From: Tolypeutes matacus
Lineage: Eukaryota; Chordata; Mammalia; Cingulata; Chlamyphoridae
NCBI GenBank assembly: GCA_026826555.1
Contig: JAKSZT010054565.1
Coordinates: forward strand, 7,216,091 to 7,280,090
DNA: 64,000 nucleotides
Direction of reading: 5' to 3'
Below are positions 34,765 through 46,571 of the stretch, in pieces; within the stretch, counting starts at the first letter, position 1; every line of letters starts with the position of its first letter. The notes under the pieces were generated by a model. It saw only the letters and a list, made by a program, of their open reading frames with translations. It made no database searches and was not told the origin of the DNA. A program made the translations under genes and the position numbers.

Positions 34765-36450
34765 GCTGTAGTTTTTTAATATACTTTTTATTTTTTTAAA
34801 AAAGATACTTAGATTGCATAAATATTGCATAAAAATATAGGGATTTCCCATATGCCCTGCTCTCTAGCTCTCACACATTTTCCCATATTAACAAGATCCT
34901 TCATTAGTGTGATACATTTGTTACAATTGATGAACACATTTTGTAGCATTTCCACTAAGCATGGATTATAATTACATTGTAATTTGCACGGTCTCCTGCA
35001 TATTTTTGTAATCTATTACATGATATATAATGGACTGTATCTGTCGTTGCACTGTCATTCAGGAAAACTCCCAAGTTCCAAAAATGCCCCTAAATTACAG
35101 CTATTTTTCCTTCTCCCTCCCCTCAGAATTTCCAGTGATCATTGCCTCCACATCAATGATAAAAGTTCTTCCATTGCTAGAATCACAATAAGTCTATAGT
35201 AGAATAACAGAAAGTCTACTCTAGTCCATCATTCATTCCCCAATCCTGAGGATTCTGGGATGGTATAGCCCACTCTGCCTGTAATTGGGAGGGACCTTAG
35301 ATTCCATGGAGCAGATGGAGGGGGCTATGTTGCTTGCAGTTGCAGACTCTCTGTTCCTTGATATGGTCTTTGTCCATCATCATCTCCTCTTTATTTATTC
35401 TTGGTGAGTCCAATGAACTGGAGAGTGTTGCAAATCTGTTGAGATTCAGGGCCCAACTGGTACATAGAGAGCCCAAATAGTTAAGGCTCTTTGACATAGA
35501 CCTAACTACTCTAGTACTAATTATAGGTTCTAATAGAAGAACAGATAGGGAAACCACAGTTGAATCCAACTCTGTCACACTGGGGAGCATCAATTCCAAA
35601 GTAGAGTCCACTGGCAGGGTGCCTAACTCCTGAGCTATCTGCCCTGCCTATAGTGTCTGGATGTCTCCAGAGCCCTCAGGAGCCTTGCTATGTGGGGCAA
35701 TATTTACTTTGGCAGTCAATGAGATCCTCCTGAGATGTGCATAAACGTAACCTCTAGAATGACTTCCTGACTCACTTTGAAGTCTCTTAGCCATATAAAC
35801 TCATTTGTCTTTACATTTTCCCCCTTTGGTCAAGGTCTTTTTCCAGTTGCATTGCTAGTTGGTGCTTGGTAGTAATTCCTCAGTGCCAGAGAGGATCATC
35901 CCCAGGAGTCATTTCCCATGCTAGTGGGAAGGTAATGCATTAATATGCTGAAATTAGTTTAGAGAGAGGCAACATTTGAGCTGCAAGGAGAGTCTCAGGA
36001 GGTAACTCTTAGGTACCCTACAATACTTGGCTAAGTTTCAATTTCTAAAGTTTCATAAGTACAGTCATCACTATCACTATTAAGGGCCCATCAATAGTCC
36101 ATACTCCTTCACTAGTCATTTCCCCTCTACTCAGGGGGTTCTTGCTGTCCCACTAGAGAATGTGAGAGAGCTCCCCAGGATGGGAATTCAATATTCTTTT
36201 GGTTATTGTGTGAAACTCCACCCACTGTGGCAATGCCTCATGAACACTTAAACATATTCATATACCTTAATGGTATGCCCCAGGTGAATGTCCTCCCAAG
36301 CATCCCCCATATCTGACACCCCACAGCAATGATCTTCTCTTGCCACCATTATAACCCTTCTGTGATACAAACTTCTTCAAAATTGAAGCCAACAAAGTAA
36401 CTGAATATGATTAATAGGAAAATGATATAATAATTATAGTTTTAAAAATA
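34765..36450 (-). mobile_element. antisense L1 3'UTR (left arm of inverted pair)
   Basis: 3' terminus at left (aaaaaagatacttagattgcataa), extending about 1.65 kb into the 3'UTR. It contains a minus-strand frame of 104 codons (35297-35611) that recurs in other copies. It faces a sense copy at 36451, making a large inverted repeat. Confidence 0.8.
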
Positions 36451-37371
36451 ATGAGTAAAACCCCAAACAGTGGGGCTCCTGAGGGCTCTGGAGATATCTA
36501 GACACTATACTCAGAGCAGATAGCTCAGGAGTTTGGTGCCTTGCCAGTGGGCCCTACTTTGGAATTTATCCTTCCCAGGTGGCAGAGTTAGATTCAATTG
36601 TGGTTACCCTACACATGGCTCTTCTGTTCTTCTATTAGAACCTATAATTAGTACTAGAGTTGGTAGGTGTATGTCCAAGAGACTTAAATATTTGGGCTAT
36701 CCATGTGCCATGTGGGCCCTAAATCTCAACAGAGTTTCAACGCCTACTCTCCAGTTCATTGGTCTCACCCATGACAACTAACAAGAAGGTGATGATGGAC
36801 AACTACAATACCAAGGAACGGAGAGAGTCTACAACTTCAAGCAAGACAGTCCCATCCATCGACCCTAATGGATCATAGCCCCCTCTCAATTAGAGGCAGA
36901 ATGGACATCACCATCCCAGAATCCTCAGATTTGAGGAATAAACCATGGACTAAAATAGGCTTACTGGTATTCTACTATAGACTTATTGTGATTCTAGCAA
37001 TGGAAGAAATTGTATCATTGATATGGAGGCAGTGGCCACTGGAGGTTCTGAGGTCAGGGAGAGGGAAAACCAGGTGTAATTAGGGACTTGGGATTTGTCC
37101 TGAATGACATTGCAATGACAGATAGAAGCCATTATATATCTTGCCATAACCTACAGAATTGGGTGAGAGAGAGTGTAAACTACAATGTAAACTTTAATCC
37201 GTGCTTAGTGGCAATGCTCTAAAATGTGTTCATCAGTTGCAATGAATGTATCACATTAATTAAGGATTTTATTAATGTGGGAAAATGTGGGAGGTGTGGG
37301 GAGCAGGGCATATGGAAAACCCCTATATTTTTTACGTAACACTTATGTAAACTAAGTATCTTTTTAAAAAT
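36451..37371 (+). mobile_element. sense L1 3'UTR (right arm of inverted pair)
   Basis: It starts in cccaaacagtggggctcctg, then runs to the L1 3' terminus (ttatgtaaactaagtatctttt) at 37371. It is the mirror partner of 34790-35690. The frame at 36533-36781 shares the LLLEPIISTRV and MSKRLKYLG segments with the minus-strand frame at 35297. Confidence 0.8.
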
Positions 37372-37690
37372 AGGTGCAATATGGTGGCATTTTTGGGACA
37401 TTGGAATTGTCCTGAATGATGATGCTGTGTCAGATACAGGCCATTATATATATTGTCATAACTTACAAAAATGTGTGGGAGAGAGTTTAAAGTGTAATGT
37501 AAACTATAATCCACACTTAGTGGCAATGTTCCAATATGTGTTCACCAATTGTAACGAATGTACCACACTAATGAAGAATGTTAATGTGGGGAAGTGTGGG
37601 AGGGATAGGAGGTGGGGCATATGGGAATCCCCTACATTTTCATGTGACATTTATGTAATCTAAGTATCTTTACAAGCAAATAAAAAATAA
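37372..37690 (+). repeat. second tandem copy of the L1 3' terminal ~300 bp
   Basis: It repeats the content of about 37072-37371 (cattggaattgtcctgaatg, ggccattatatat, ggcatatgggaatccc, gtaatctaagtatctt) directly after the first 3' terminus. An A-rich tail ends it. It is either a tandem duplication or a second 5'-truncated L1 inserted exactly at the tail of the first. Confidence 0.75.
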
Positions 37691-37852
37691 AAAATTAATG
37701 GGTAATATACAAAATTTGTTTAAAAGTTTGAAATAAAAAAGTTAAAAATATAAAATTAAAAATTATTTTTGACAAAATGTATTTCATCACTGTAAGATCT
37801 GTTGTCTTGTATGTTCAGTGACATTTCTTCCTTTTGTTTCCAGGTCTTGCTT
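37691..37852. other. AT-rich interval, nothing recognised
   Basis: A-rich tail remnants, then AT-rich DNA up to the start of L1-C. No ORF, RNA or repeat is identified. Confidence 0.5.
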
Positions 37853-38826
37853 TTTTCATTTTGTATTCAAAGAAGCTTCAGGTTACAGAAAAGTCACATA
37901 CAGAATATAGGCAATTCCCATATACCTAATATCCTCCCCCTTTCCCCCTTTACCCTATTAATAACATATTACATGTAGATGGTGCATTCATTACAATTGG
38001 TGTACAAATATTGAGACATTGCCACTAATGATGGTCAATGATTTGCATTATCATTTATATTTTTAACCGTACACTTTTATAGATTTTGATGAAGTTTAAC
38101 ATGGTCTACATATATCATTGCAAGATCATGTAGAACAATTCCATCATCCCCCAAATATCCCATGTTCCATCTCTTCTATTCCTCCCTTCACCTCCCCTTG
38201 GGACCCATGGTAACCACCAAGATTTACTCATTGAAGGACAAGATTCATAGTTACTTGCGATAATATTGAGGCCTCTCCTCTCCTATTAGGCCCTTCCTAT
38301 GCTCTCAAGAGATTCCCACCCCTCTATTTGAGATCATTGCAGGACTCCCCATGATGGGAGTCCAACACCTTCCTCCTCATTATTTGAGTCTCCACGCATT
38401 GATACAACACACTATGACAGTAAGAAAACTAAATACTCCCTATAATCCTGCCCCAGGGGTGCACTGTCCCACATGTCCCCCACATCCAACACCTTTAACC
38501 AGTAACCTTTCCCCGTTATGTTTGTGAAAAGAACATTCCAACATTGTAGTTTCAACCACAGACCTGAAAACCCCATAGTTCACCTGCTCTCTATCCCCCC
38601 AGTTCCATGGTAGTTCCACCCACACTCCTCACCCTAAACCCTCAAAGACCAGCACTGCCCAACCCAATAGCATCACTGCACTACTATTATGCCCATCCAC
38701 TGCACAACTACACCCTTCCACCTTATCATAGATTTTGCCCACATGGACATTGACTCACAAATTTTCTGTCTCCTCTAAACCTAATTTCCAGACTCTATCT
38801 CTGTGAGTCTGGTCAATGTGCTTAAT

Positions 38827-41800
38827 TCATATCGGTGAGGTCATGTAATATTTGTCCTTCAGTGCCTGGCTTGCTTCACTCAACATAAAGTCTTCAAGAT
38901 TCATCCATGTTATCCTATGTGTCAATACTGCATAGTTTCTTACAAGTTAGTAATATTCCATTGTATGTATATACAACATTTTGTTAAACCATTCATCTGT
39001 TGATGGACATCTGGGCTGTTTTTTACTTTTGACAATAGTGAATAGAGCTGCTATAAACATTGGTGTACATATATCTGTCATGTTTCTGCTTTCAATTCTT
39101 CTGGGTAAATACCCAGTAGTGGCATTGCTGGATCATATGGCAGTTCTATAGTTAGTGTCCTGTGGAACTGCCAAACTGTTCTCCACAATGCCTGCACCAA
39201 TCTACATTCCCACCAGCAGTGGATAAGCGTTCCCATTCCTCCACATCCTCACCAACATTTATAGTCCTCTGTTTTTTTGATAACTGCCAGTCTAGTGGGC
39301 GTAAGATGACATCTCATTGTGGTTTTGACTAATATTTCCCTAATAGCTAATGATGTTGATCTTTTCGTGTGCTTTTTAGCCATTTGTATTTCTTCTTTGG
39401 AGAAGTGTCTATTCAAATCACTTGCTTATTTTAAAAATAGGTTGTTTATCTTTTTATTCTTGAGGCTTAGGGTTTCCTTATATATGCTGGACATTAGGTC
39501 CCTATCCGATATATGGTTATCAAATACTCTCTCCCATTAAGTTGGTGTGCCTTTTCACTTTCTTGACAAACTCCTTTGAGGTGCTAAAGTTTTTAATTTT
39601 AAGGATATTCCATTTATCTTTTTTTTTTTTTTCATTCCTCGTGCTTTGGGTGTAGAATTCATGAAACCATTTCCTAATGCATGATCCAGTAGATGCTTCC
39701 CTACATTATCTTCCAATATCTTTATGGTCTTGGCTCTTATATTTATATCTTTTATCCATCTTGAGTTAATTTTTGTATAAGGTGTGAGGTGGTATTCCTC
39801 TCTCATTCTTTTGGATGTGGATATCCAGTTAGCCAAGCACCATTTGTTGAAGAGGTCATTGTCTCCCAGTTGAGTAGGCTTGGTGAACTTGTTGAATATC
39901 AGTTGACTGTATATGTGGGAATCTATATCAGAACTCTCAATTTGGTTCTATTGGTCAGTATGTCTATCCTTGTGCCAACACCATGAAGTTTTGAGCACTA
40001 TAGCTTTGTAGTATGTTTTAATGTCAGGTAGTGTGATTCCTCTGATTTCATTTTTCTTTGTCAATGTTTCTTTAGCTATTTAGGGTCCCTTGCCCTGCCA
40101 AATAAATTGCATAGTTAGGCTCTCCAATTCAGTAAAAAATGCTGTGGGAATTTTTATTGGGATGTGTTAAATCTGTAAATCAGTTTGGATAGGATAGACA
40201 TCTTAATAATGTTAAGTCTTCCTATCCATGAACAGGAAATATTCTTCCATTTACTTAGGTCTTCTTTGATTTCCTTTAACAGTGTTGTATAGATTTCTGG
40301 ATACAACTCATTTCCATCTTTAGTTAAATTTATTCCTAGGTATTTGACTCTTTTAGTTGCTATTGTAAAGGGAATTTTTTCCTTGGTTTCCTCTTCAGTT
40401 TGCTTATTACTATTGTACAAAATGCTACTAATTTTTCACATTGATCTTTTAATCTGACCTTTACTGAAGTCATTTTTAAGCTCTAGAAGCTTTGTTGTAG
40501 ATTTCTCAGGGCTTTCTATGTATAGGATCACGTCGTCTGCAAATAGTGAATTTTTTACCTCTTCCATTCCAATTTGGATGCCTTTTGTATCTTTTTCTTG
40601 ACTGAGTCCTCGAACAAATATTTCTATCACAATGTTAAACAAGAGCTGTAAAAGTGGTTCAACATCTTATAGGGAAATATTTTAGGATTTCACCATTGAA
40701 TATGATGTTAGCTGTGGGTTTTTCATATATCCCCTTTATCATATTGAGGACGTTTCCTTGTATTCCTAACTTTTGAATTGTTTTTGTCAGGAAAGTGTGC
40801 AGTATTTTGTTGAATGTTTTTTCTGCATCTATAGAGAGGACCATGTGTTTTTTTTTCTCTCAATCTGTTTTTGTGGTGTATTACATTGATTTTCTTATAT
40901 TGAAACATCCTTGCATACCAGGGGTGAAACCTACTTGGTCATGGTGTATAATTTGTTTGATGTGTTGTTGAATACAATTAGCAACTATTTTCTTGAGGAC
41001 TTTAGCATCTAGGTTCATTAGAGAGATTGGTCTATAGTTTTCCCTTTTGCAGCATCTTTGTTTGGCTTTGGTATTAGAGTGATGTTGGCATCATAGAATG
41101 AGTTAGGCAATGTTTCCCCCACTTCTATTTTTCAGAAGAATTTAAGCAGTATTAGTGTTAGTTCTTTCCAAAATTTTTGGTAGAATTTACCTGTGAAGCC
41201 ATCTGGTCCTTGGCGCATCTTAGTTGGGAGGTTTTGATGACTAATTCTATCTCATTACTTGTGGTTGTTCTGTTGAGTTCATCAATTCCTTCTTTTGTCA
41301 ATGTAGGCTGCTTGTGTGTTTCTAGGAATTTGCCCATTTCCTCTATATTAGCAATCTTGTTGGCATATAATTTTTCAAAATATCATCTTATGATACTCTT
41401 TATTTCTGTGGAGTCTGTGGTGACATCCCTGTCCTTGTCCCATATTTTATATATTTGCCTCTTCTCTCTTTTTTCTTTGTCTGGCTAAGGGTTTGTCAAT
41501 TTTATTGATCTTCTCGAAGAACAAGCTCTTGGTTTTGTTTATTTTTTTCTAGTGCTTTCTTTTTTTCAATTTCTTTTAGCTCTGCTCTAATGTTTGTTAT
41601 TTGCTTCTTGATACTTCCTTTGGGGTTCATTTGTTTTTCTTTCTCTAATTCCTCAAGGTGTGCAGTTAGATCTTTGATTTTAGATCTTTCTTCTTGTTTA
41701 ATATAGGCATTCATCACTATGAATTTCCCTCTTGGTACAGCTTTTTCTGCATTCCATTAGTTTTGATATGTTTTGTTGTCATTTTCATTCATTTCAAGGT

Positions 41801-42627
41801 ACTTACTGATTTCTTTTGCTATTTCCTTCTTGACCTACATTTTGTCTAAGAGTGTGTACTTAACTTCCATATATTTGTGCCTAATCTGCTTCGTTACATC
41901 TTACTCATGTCCAGCTTCATTCCATTGTGGTCAGAGAAATTACTTTGAACAATTTCAATCATTCTGAATTCATTGAGCATTTTTCTGTGTCCTATCATGT
42001 CATCAGTCATGGAGAATGATCTTTGTGCACTCAAGAAGAATGTATATCTATCTATTTTAGGGTGTAAAGTTCTGTATATGTCTATTAGGTCCAGATCCTC
42101 TAATGTATTATTCAAGGTCTTTGTTTCATTATTGATTCTCTGTCGTGATATTCTGTCTAATGGTGATAATAGTGTATTAAAGTCCCCCACTATAATTGTA
42201 GGCACATCTATTTCTCCACTTAGTTTTCCAATGTATTTTGTGACATGTATTTTGCCTCATGTATTTTGTGGCACTCTGTTTAGGTGCATAAATGTTTATG
42301 ATTGTTCTTTTTCCTTAATAGATTTTTCCTTTTATTATTATATAGTGGCCTTCTTTGTCTCTTAGAATAGCTTTGCATTTAAAGTCTAATTTTTCTGATA
42401 TTAGTTTAACTTCTATCTCCATTTTTTCATTATTGTTTGTGTGTAAAATTGTTTTCCAACTATTCACTTTCAACCTCTTTGTGTCCCTGAGTCCAAGGTG
42501 GGTTTTTGTAGATAGCATATACATGGATCATATTTCCTTATCCATTCCTCCAATCTGTGTCTCTTGACTGGAGAATTTAATCCATTAACATTCATGGTTT
42601 TTACTATCAGGGAATTACATTAGCCAT
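38827..42627 (-). pseudogene. L1-C ORF2, broken
   Basis: ATG at 42627 is followed quickly by a stop. The endonuclease is readable at 41894-42524 (GDFNTLLSPLD, SDHNGMKLDM). The RT is split among short frames: 40659-40844 ([20 protein letters not shown]) and 40436-40642 ([15 protein letters not shown], keeping the FADD motif). The thumb/C-terminal region is at 39555-39836. About 1270 codons in total, normal length, with many frameshifts. The right-hand edge matches the ORF1-ORF2 spacer of L1-A. Confidence 0.85.
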
Positions 42628-42691
42628 ATTTTCTTTATGTTATGTATGCCATATATTGTTTTTATATCTCTTTTTGTCTTTTTAGTTGTTC

Positions 42692-43649
42692 TTACACTCC
42701 CCTCTAACTCTCTCCCTCCTGTTTTTTCCTTTTGACCTGCAGAATTCCCTTCAATATTTCTTATTGACAAACTCTCTTAATTTCTTTTTGTCTAGGAATA
42801 TTTTGAACTCTCCCTTACTTTTGAGTGCCAGCTTTGCTGGATAGAGAATTCTTGGCTGGAAATTTTTTTTCTTTTAGTTTCTTAACTGGCATACCATTGC
42901 CTTCTTGCCTCCATGGTTTCAGATGAGAACTCAGCACTTAATCTTATCAAGCTTCCCTTGTATGTAATGGATTTCTTTACTCTTTCTGCTGTCAGTGTTC
43001 TCTCTTTGTCTTGAGCATTGGACAATTTGACAAGTATATATCTTGGGCCTGGCCTGTTAGGATTTATACTGTTTAGAGTGCACTGCACTTCCTGGACATG
43101 TACATCAATGTCCCTCAAAAGAGTTGGGAAATTTTCAGCCATTATTTCCTCTAACACTTCTTCTGTCCCCTTTCCCTTCTCTTTTTCCTCTGGGATGCCT
43201 ATAATGCATATGTTTGTACATTTCATGTTGTCATTCAAATCCCTAAGTCCCTGCTTAATTTTTTCTATCTTTTCATTTATCTGTTCTACTATCTGTCTGA
43301 TTTCACCTGTATTGTCTTCCACATCACTGATTCTTTCCTCTACCTGTTCAAATCTGCTGTTATGTGCTTCCAGTTTACTTTTGGTTTCTTGCATTGTGCC
43401 ATTCATCACCATCATATCCCTTATCTTTTAACATATGTTTACAATTTCTTCAGCATGTTCTCCCAGTGTCTTCTTAATATCATTAATACTTTACTTCATT
43501 TTATTAAGTTGATTCATGATATTTGTTTGGACATCTTTGATTAGTTGTTCCATGTTTTGCATTTCCTCCTGGTTTTTAGTTTGTTCATTGGGCTGGACCA
43601 TGTCTTCCTTTTTCTTAATGGTTTGTAATTTCTGTTGTTGTGTAGGCAT
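42692..43649 (-). pseudogene. L1-C ORF1, broken
   Basis: The start at 43649 gives MPTQQQKLQTIKKKEDM. The longest surviving frame (42882-43415, 177 aa) covers the coiled-coil end, the GIPEEKEKGKGTEEV motif, AENFPTLL, RPGPRYILVKLSN and ARRQWYA. It is the best-preserved ORF1 frame in the window. Breaks lie near 43430 and at 42882. The usual ORF1 length is kept. Confidence 0.85.
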
Positions 43650-44480
43650 CTGTTTATCTTTTTGTGTTTATTCAGTTAATTAACTTCTCTTTCTAACCTA
43701 CCACCTTGGTGCCCCCATTCAGAATTTCCTTAATAACTATTGAAGTTGAGCATTTTTTCATGTTTTTTTTTTTGTCATCCATATTTCCTCTTTGCAAAAC
43801 TGTTCAAGTCTTTTGCCCATTTTATAAATAAGTTGTCTTTTTATTAGTGTATTGTAGGATTTCTTTATATGTGCTTGCTATTAGATGCTTATCAGATATG
43901 TGGTTTCCAAATATTTTCTCCCATTGGGAGGAATGCCTTTTCACTTTCTTGACAAATTCCTTTGAAGCACAAAGGTTTTTAATTTTGAGAAGATCCCATT
44001 TATTTATATTTTCTTTAATTACTCATGATATGGGTGTAAAGTTCATGAAACTATTGCCTACCACAAGGTCCCATAGATGCTTTCCTACATTATTTTCAGG
44101 TGATTTAAATTTATGTCTTTTTATTTAGGTCTCTGATCCATTTTGAGTTAATTTTTGTATAGGGCATGAGATAGGGATCTTCTTTCAAGTCTTTCAGATA
44201 TAGATATCCAGTTCTCCCTGCACCATTTGTTAAAGCAATTTTTGTGCTTGGGTGAGTGGAATTAGCAGCCTTGTTGAATATCAGTTTTCTGTAGATGTAT
44301 AGGTCTGTATCTGAATTCTCAATTCAGTTCCTTTGGTCAATTTGTCTATCTATGTGCAGTTTTGACTATTGGAGCTTTGTAGTATGATTTAAAGTCAGGT
44401 AGCATGAGTTCTCCCACTTTGGTTTTCTTTTTCAAGATATTTTTGGCTATTTGGGTCCCCTCGCCCTTCCAAAAAATCTT

Positions 44481-44569
44481 ATTTATTTTATTTTTAAATA
44501 TGCCTTAGATTACATAGATGTTACATAAAAAATATAAGGGATTCCCATATGCCGTACCCCCTCCCCCCT
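44481..44569 (-). mobile_element. 89-bp L1 3'-end insertion with 10-bp TSD
   Basis: A severely 5'-truncated L1: only the terminal piece (ccttagattacatagatgttacat, then ggattcccatatgcc). It is flanked by AAAAAATCTT at 44471-44480 and 44570-44579. The host ORF2 continues across without loss. Confidence 0.8.
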
Positions 44570-44661
44570 AAAAAATCTTGATAATTGGATTTTCCAATTC
44601 TGTAAAAAATGTAATTTTATTGAATTATATTGAATCTTAAATACACTTAGGTAGAATTGAC

Positions 44662-45366
44662 GTTTTCTGTCTTTTAACTTTATTTTAAAAGAAGTTTTAG
44701 AAAACAGAATGGTTTCATCTGAAATATAGGGCATTCCCATATTCCACTCCCTCCCCTCTCACATTTTCCCTTATTAATAACAGCTTACATTAGTATGGTA
44801 CATTTGTTACAAATGATGAATAAATATTGAAGCATTGCTACTAACCATGGTCTACAGTCTACATTATGGTTTACACTTTGTACTGTACAGTTTTATAGGT
44901 TTTGACAAAGTGTATAATGACCTGTATCTGTCATTGCAATATCATGCAGACCAATTCCAATGTCCTATGTTCCAACTATTCTCCCCTTATCATCCCCTCA
45001 GAAACACTTGTATCAATACAAGTGTTTATATCAATATTACAAGTTCTTCTGTTATAACAATAATAATGTTTACTTGGTCTGTGTTCCATTTCCCCTTAAG
45101 TTTGTACATTCCTCAATCTTGAGGATGTTGGGTTGATGATTCCCGGTGGTGGGGCTATTTTTGGGGAAGGGTACACCTGGGGCATGTCATTGTGGAATAT
45201 AAATAAGTTTTTGTGGTCATAGAGTATTATCTCAATGGTTGGAGACCCACACATTAACCAACAAAATATTAAATTCCCATTCTGGGAAGTCCTGCTACAT
45301 TCTCTAATAGAGTGGTAAGTATCTCTGTAGTACATCGGCAGTGCCTAATAAAAGATCAATATACCA
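44662..45366 (-). mobile_element. L1 3'UTR insertion with 9-bp TSD
   Basis: A 5'-truncated antisense L1 3'UTR (3' terminus at left, aaaagaagttttagaaaac). AGAATTGAC is duplicated at 44653-44661 and 45367-45375. The host ORF2 resumes immediately after. The insert is long-type, matching 32229-33700. Confidence 0.75.
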
Positions 45367-45617
45367 AGAATTGACACCTTAATGATGTTTAGTCTTCCAA
45401 TTTATGAACCTGGATTGTCCTTCCAATTATTTAGGTCTTCTCTGATTTATTTTAGCAATGTTGTTTAGTTTCTGCATGTAATTAATTTACATCTTTAGTT
45501 AAGTTTATCCTAGATATTTTATTTTTCATGCTCTTGTAAATGGGATTATTTTCTTTATTTCCTCCTCAGATGACTCATTATGAATTCCTTTTGGGACACC
45601 ATAGATTTTTCCATGTT

Positions 45618-46150
45618 TACCTTTTTTTCTTTTTAAAGAAGCTTTAGATTACATAAAAAATATAGGGTGTCCCCCATCCAAGTACTAACCATGCTTGGCC
45701 CTCTTAGCTTCTGAGATCAGACAAGATTGAGCACGGTCATTGGACTTACTCAGGACAACTAACAAAAAGATGATGATGACAACACCCATCCCAGGAAATG
45801 GACAGTGTATGCAACTGGAAGCAGTACAGTTCCATCCATCTGAGCCCTCTCTCAACCAGAGACAGAGTTTGCATCACCATCCCCAAATCCTCAAGATTGA
45901 GGAATGAACAAACATAAGAGAGGAAAGCCACTATGGACTAATGTAGACTTCCTATATTCTAGCAATGGAAGAACTTGTATCATTGATAAAAAGGCACTGG
46001 CCACCAGAGGTTCTTAGGAGAAGGAAAGGGAAGAAAAGGTGAAACATGGGGGCATTTTTAGGACATTGGAATTGTCTTGAATGACATTGCAATGATGGAT
46101 GCAGTCCATTATATATTTTGTCAAAACCTATAAAATTGTGTGGGGCAAAG
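45618..46150 (-). mobile_element. L1 3'-end insertion with internal inversion and 5S piece
   Basis: Left to right: a T-rich tail and the L1 terminal ~45 bp on the minus strand (45630-45667), a 5S rRNA piece on the minus strand (45669-45738), then L1 3'UTR on the plus strand (45739-46147). The plus segment stops about 150 bp before the L1 end. This order is what twin priming produces, with a foreign RNA copied at the joint. No clear target duplication was found by eye. Confidence 0.7.
45669..45738 (-). pseudogene. 5S rRNA fragment, chimeric with L1
   Basis: On the minus strand the sequence follows vertebrate 5S rRNA from about nucleotide 20 to 91, with diagnostic blocks gtctgatctc, gaagctaag and ggttagtacttggatggg. 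About 80% of positions agree by eye. It includes most of the internal control region (A box, intermediate element, start of C box), but both 5S termini are missing, so it cannot encode a normal 5S RNA. At its 3' side it joins L1 3'-terminal sequence directly. Confidence 0.8.
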
Positions 46151-46256
46151 TATTCTAAATTTTTTTAGGACTTTCTGTATTTAGGATCATGTCATCTGCC
46201 AATATTAAAAGTTTTACTTCTTCCTTTCTGATGGATGTCTTTTACTTCTTTTTCTT

Positions 46257-46571
46257 TTTTTTTTTTTTACATATTCCAAATTTATGTAATATTCTTGGAA
46301 GTATAAGTTTTATAGACAAAGAAAGACAAACTATATACATGTACATAGTTACTATTACCCCATAAAGCTGACTAAAACTGTTTTTTTCCCTCACTAACAC
46401 ACATGAACATTTTCACTACAATCTAAAACTTACTATAGTGCTGATTAATCAATCACAGTACTCTATGACAGGGACAGTGTTAAGTGCTTTCCATCCACTA
46501 TCCCATTTAACTCTCACAACATCCTACTACCTAGGGATTTATACCATATTGTCCTAAATGAAGAAGTAGAA
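46257..46571 (-). pseudogene. processed retrocopy of an unidentified transcript
   Basis: The left side is a poly-T of about 18 (46257-46274), so the inserted RNA is minus-strand with a 3' A-tail. TTTTTCTT at 46249-46256 and 46572-46579 is a possible duplication, but low in complexity. There is no coding frame; the body looks like a 3'UTR. Its 5' part carries a MIR on the opposite strand. The parent gene is not recognised. Confidence 0.55.
46452..46560 (+). repeat. MIR SINE fragment inside the retrocopy
   Basis: The text gacagggacagtgttaagtg, then ctttccatccactatccca and actctcacaacatcctac, follows the conserved core and tRNA-unrelated part of the ancient mammalian MIR. It was carried in by the retrocopied RNA, because the surrounding L1 is much younger than MIR. 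Confidence 0.7.

Larger units (their letters stand above)
37853..43695 (-). mobile_element. L1-C: nearly complete antisense L1
   Basis: From left: 3' terminus (tattcaaagaagcttcagg), a short-type 3'UTR of about 1 kb (37853-38826), ORF2, ORF1, and about 45 bp of 5'UTR. Most of the 5'UTR is missing, so it is 5'-truncated or recombined at about 43695, where L1-D begins. Its 3'UTR matches the first 3'UTR of L1-A. Confidence 0.85.

Noticed and set aside
45669..45738. Functional 5S rRNA gene
   Set aside because: Both termini are missing, about a fifth of positions differ, and it is fused to L1.
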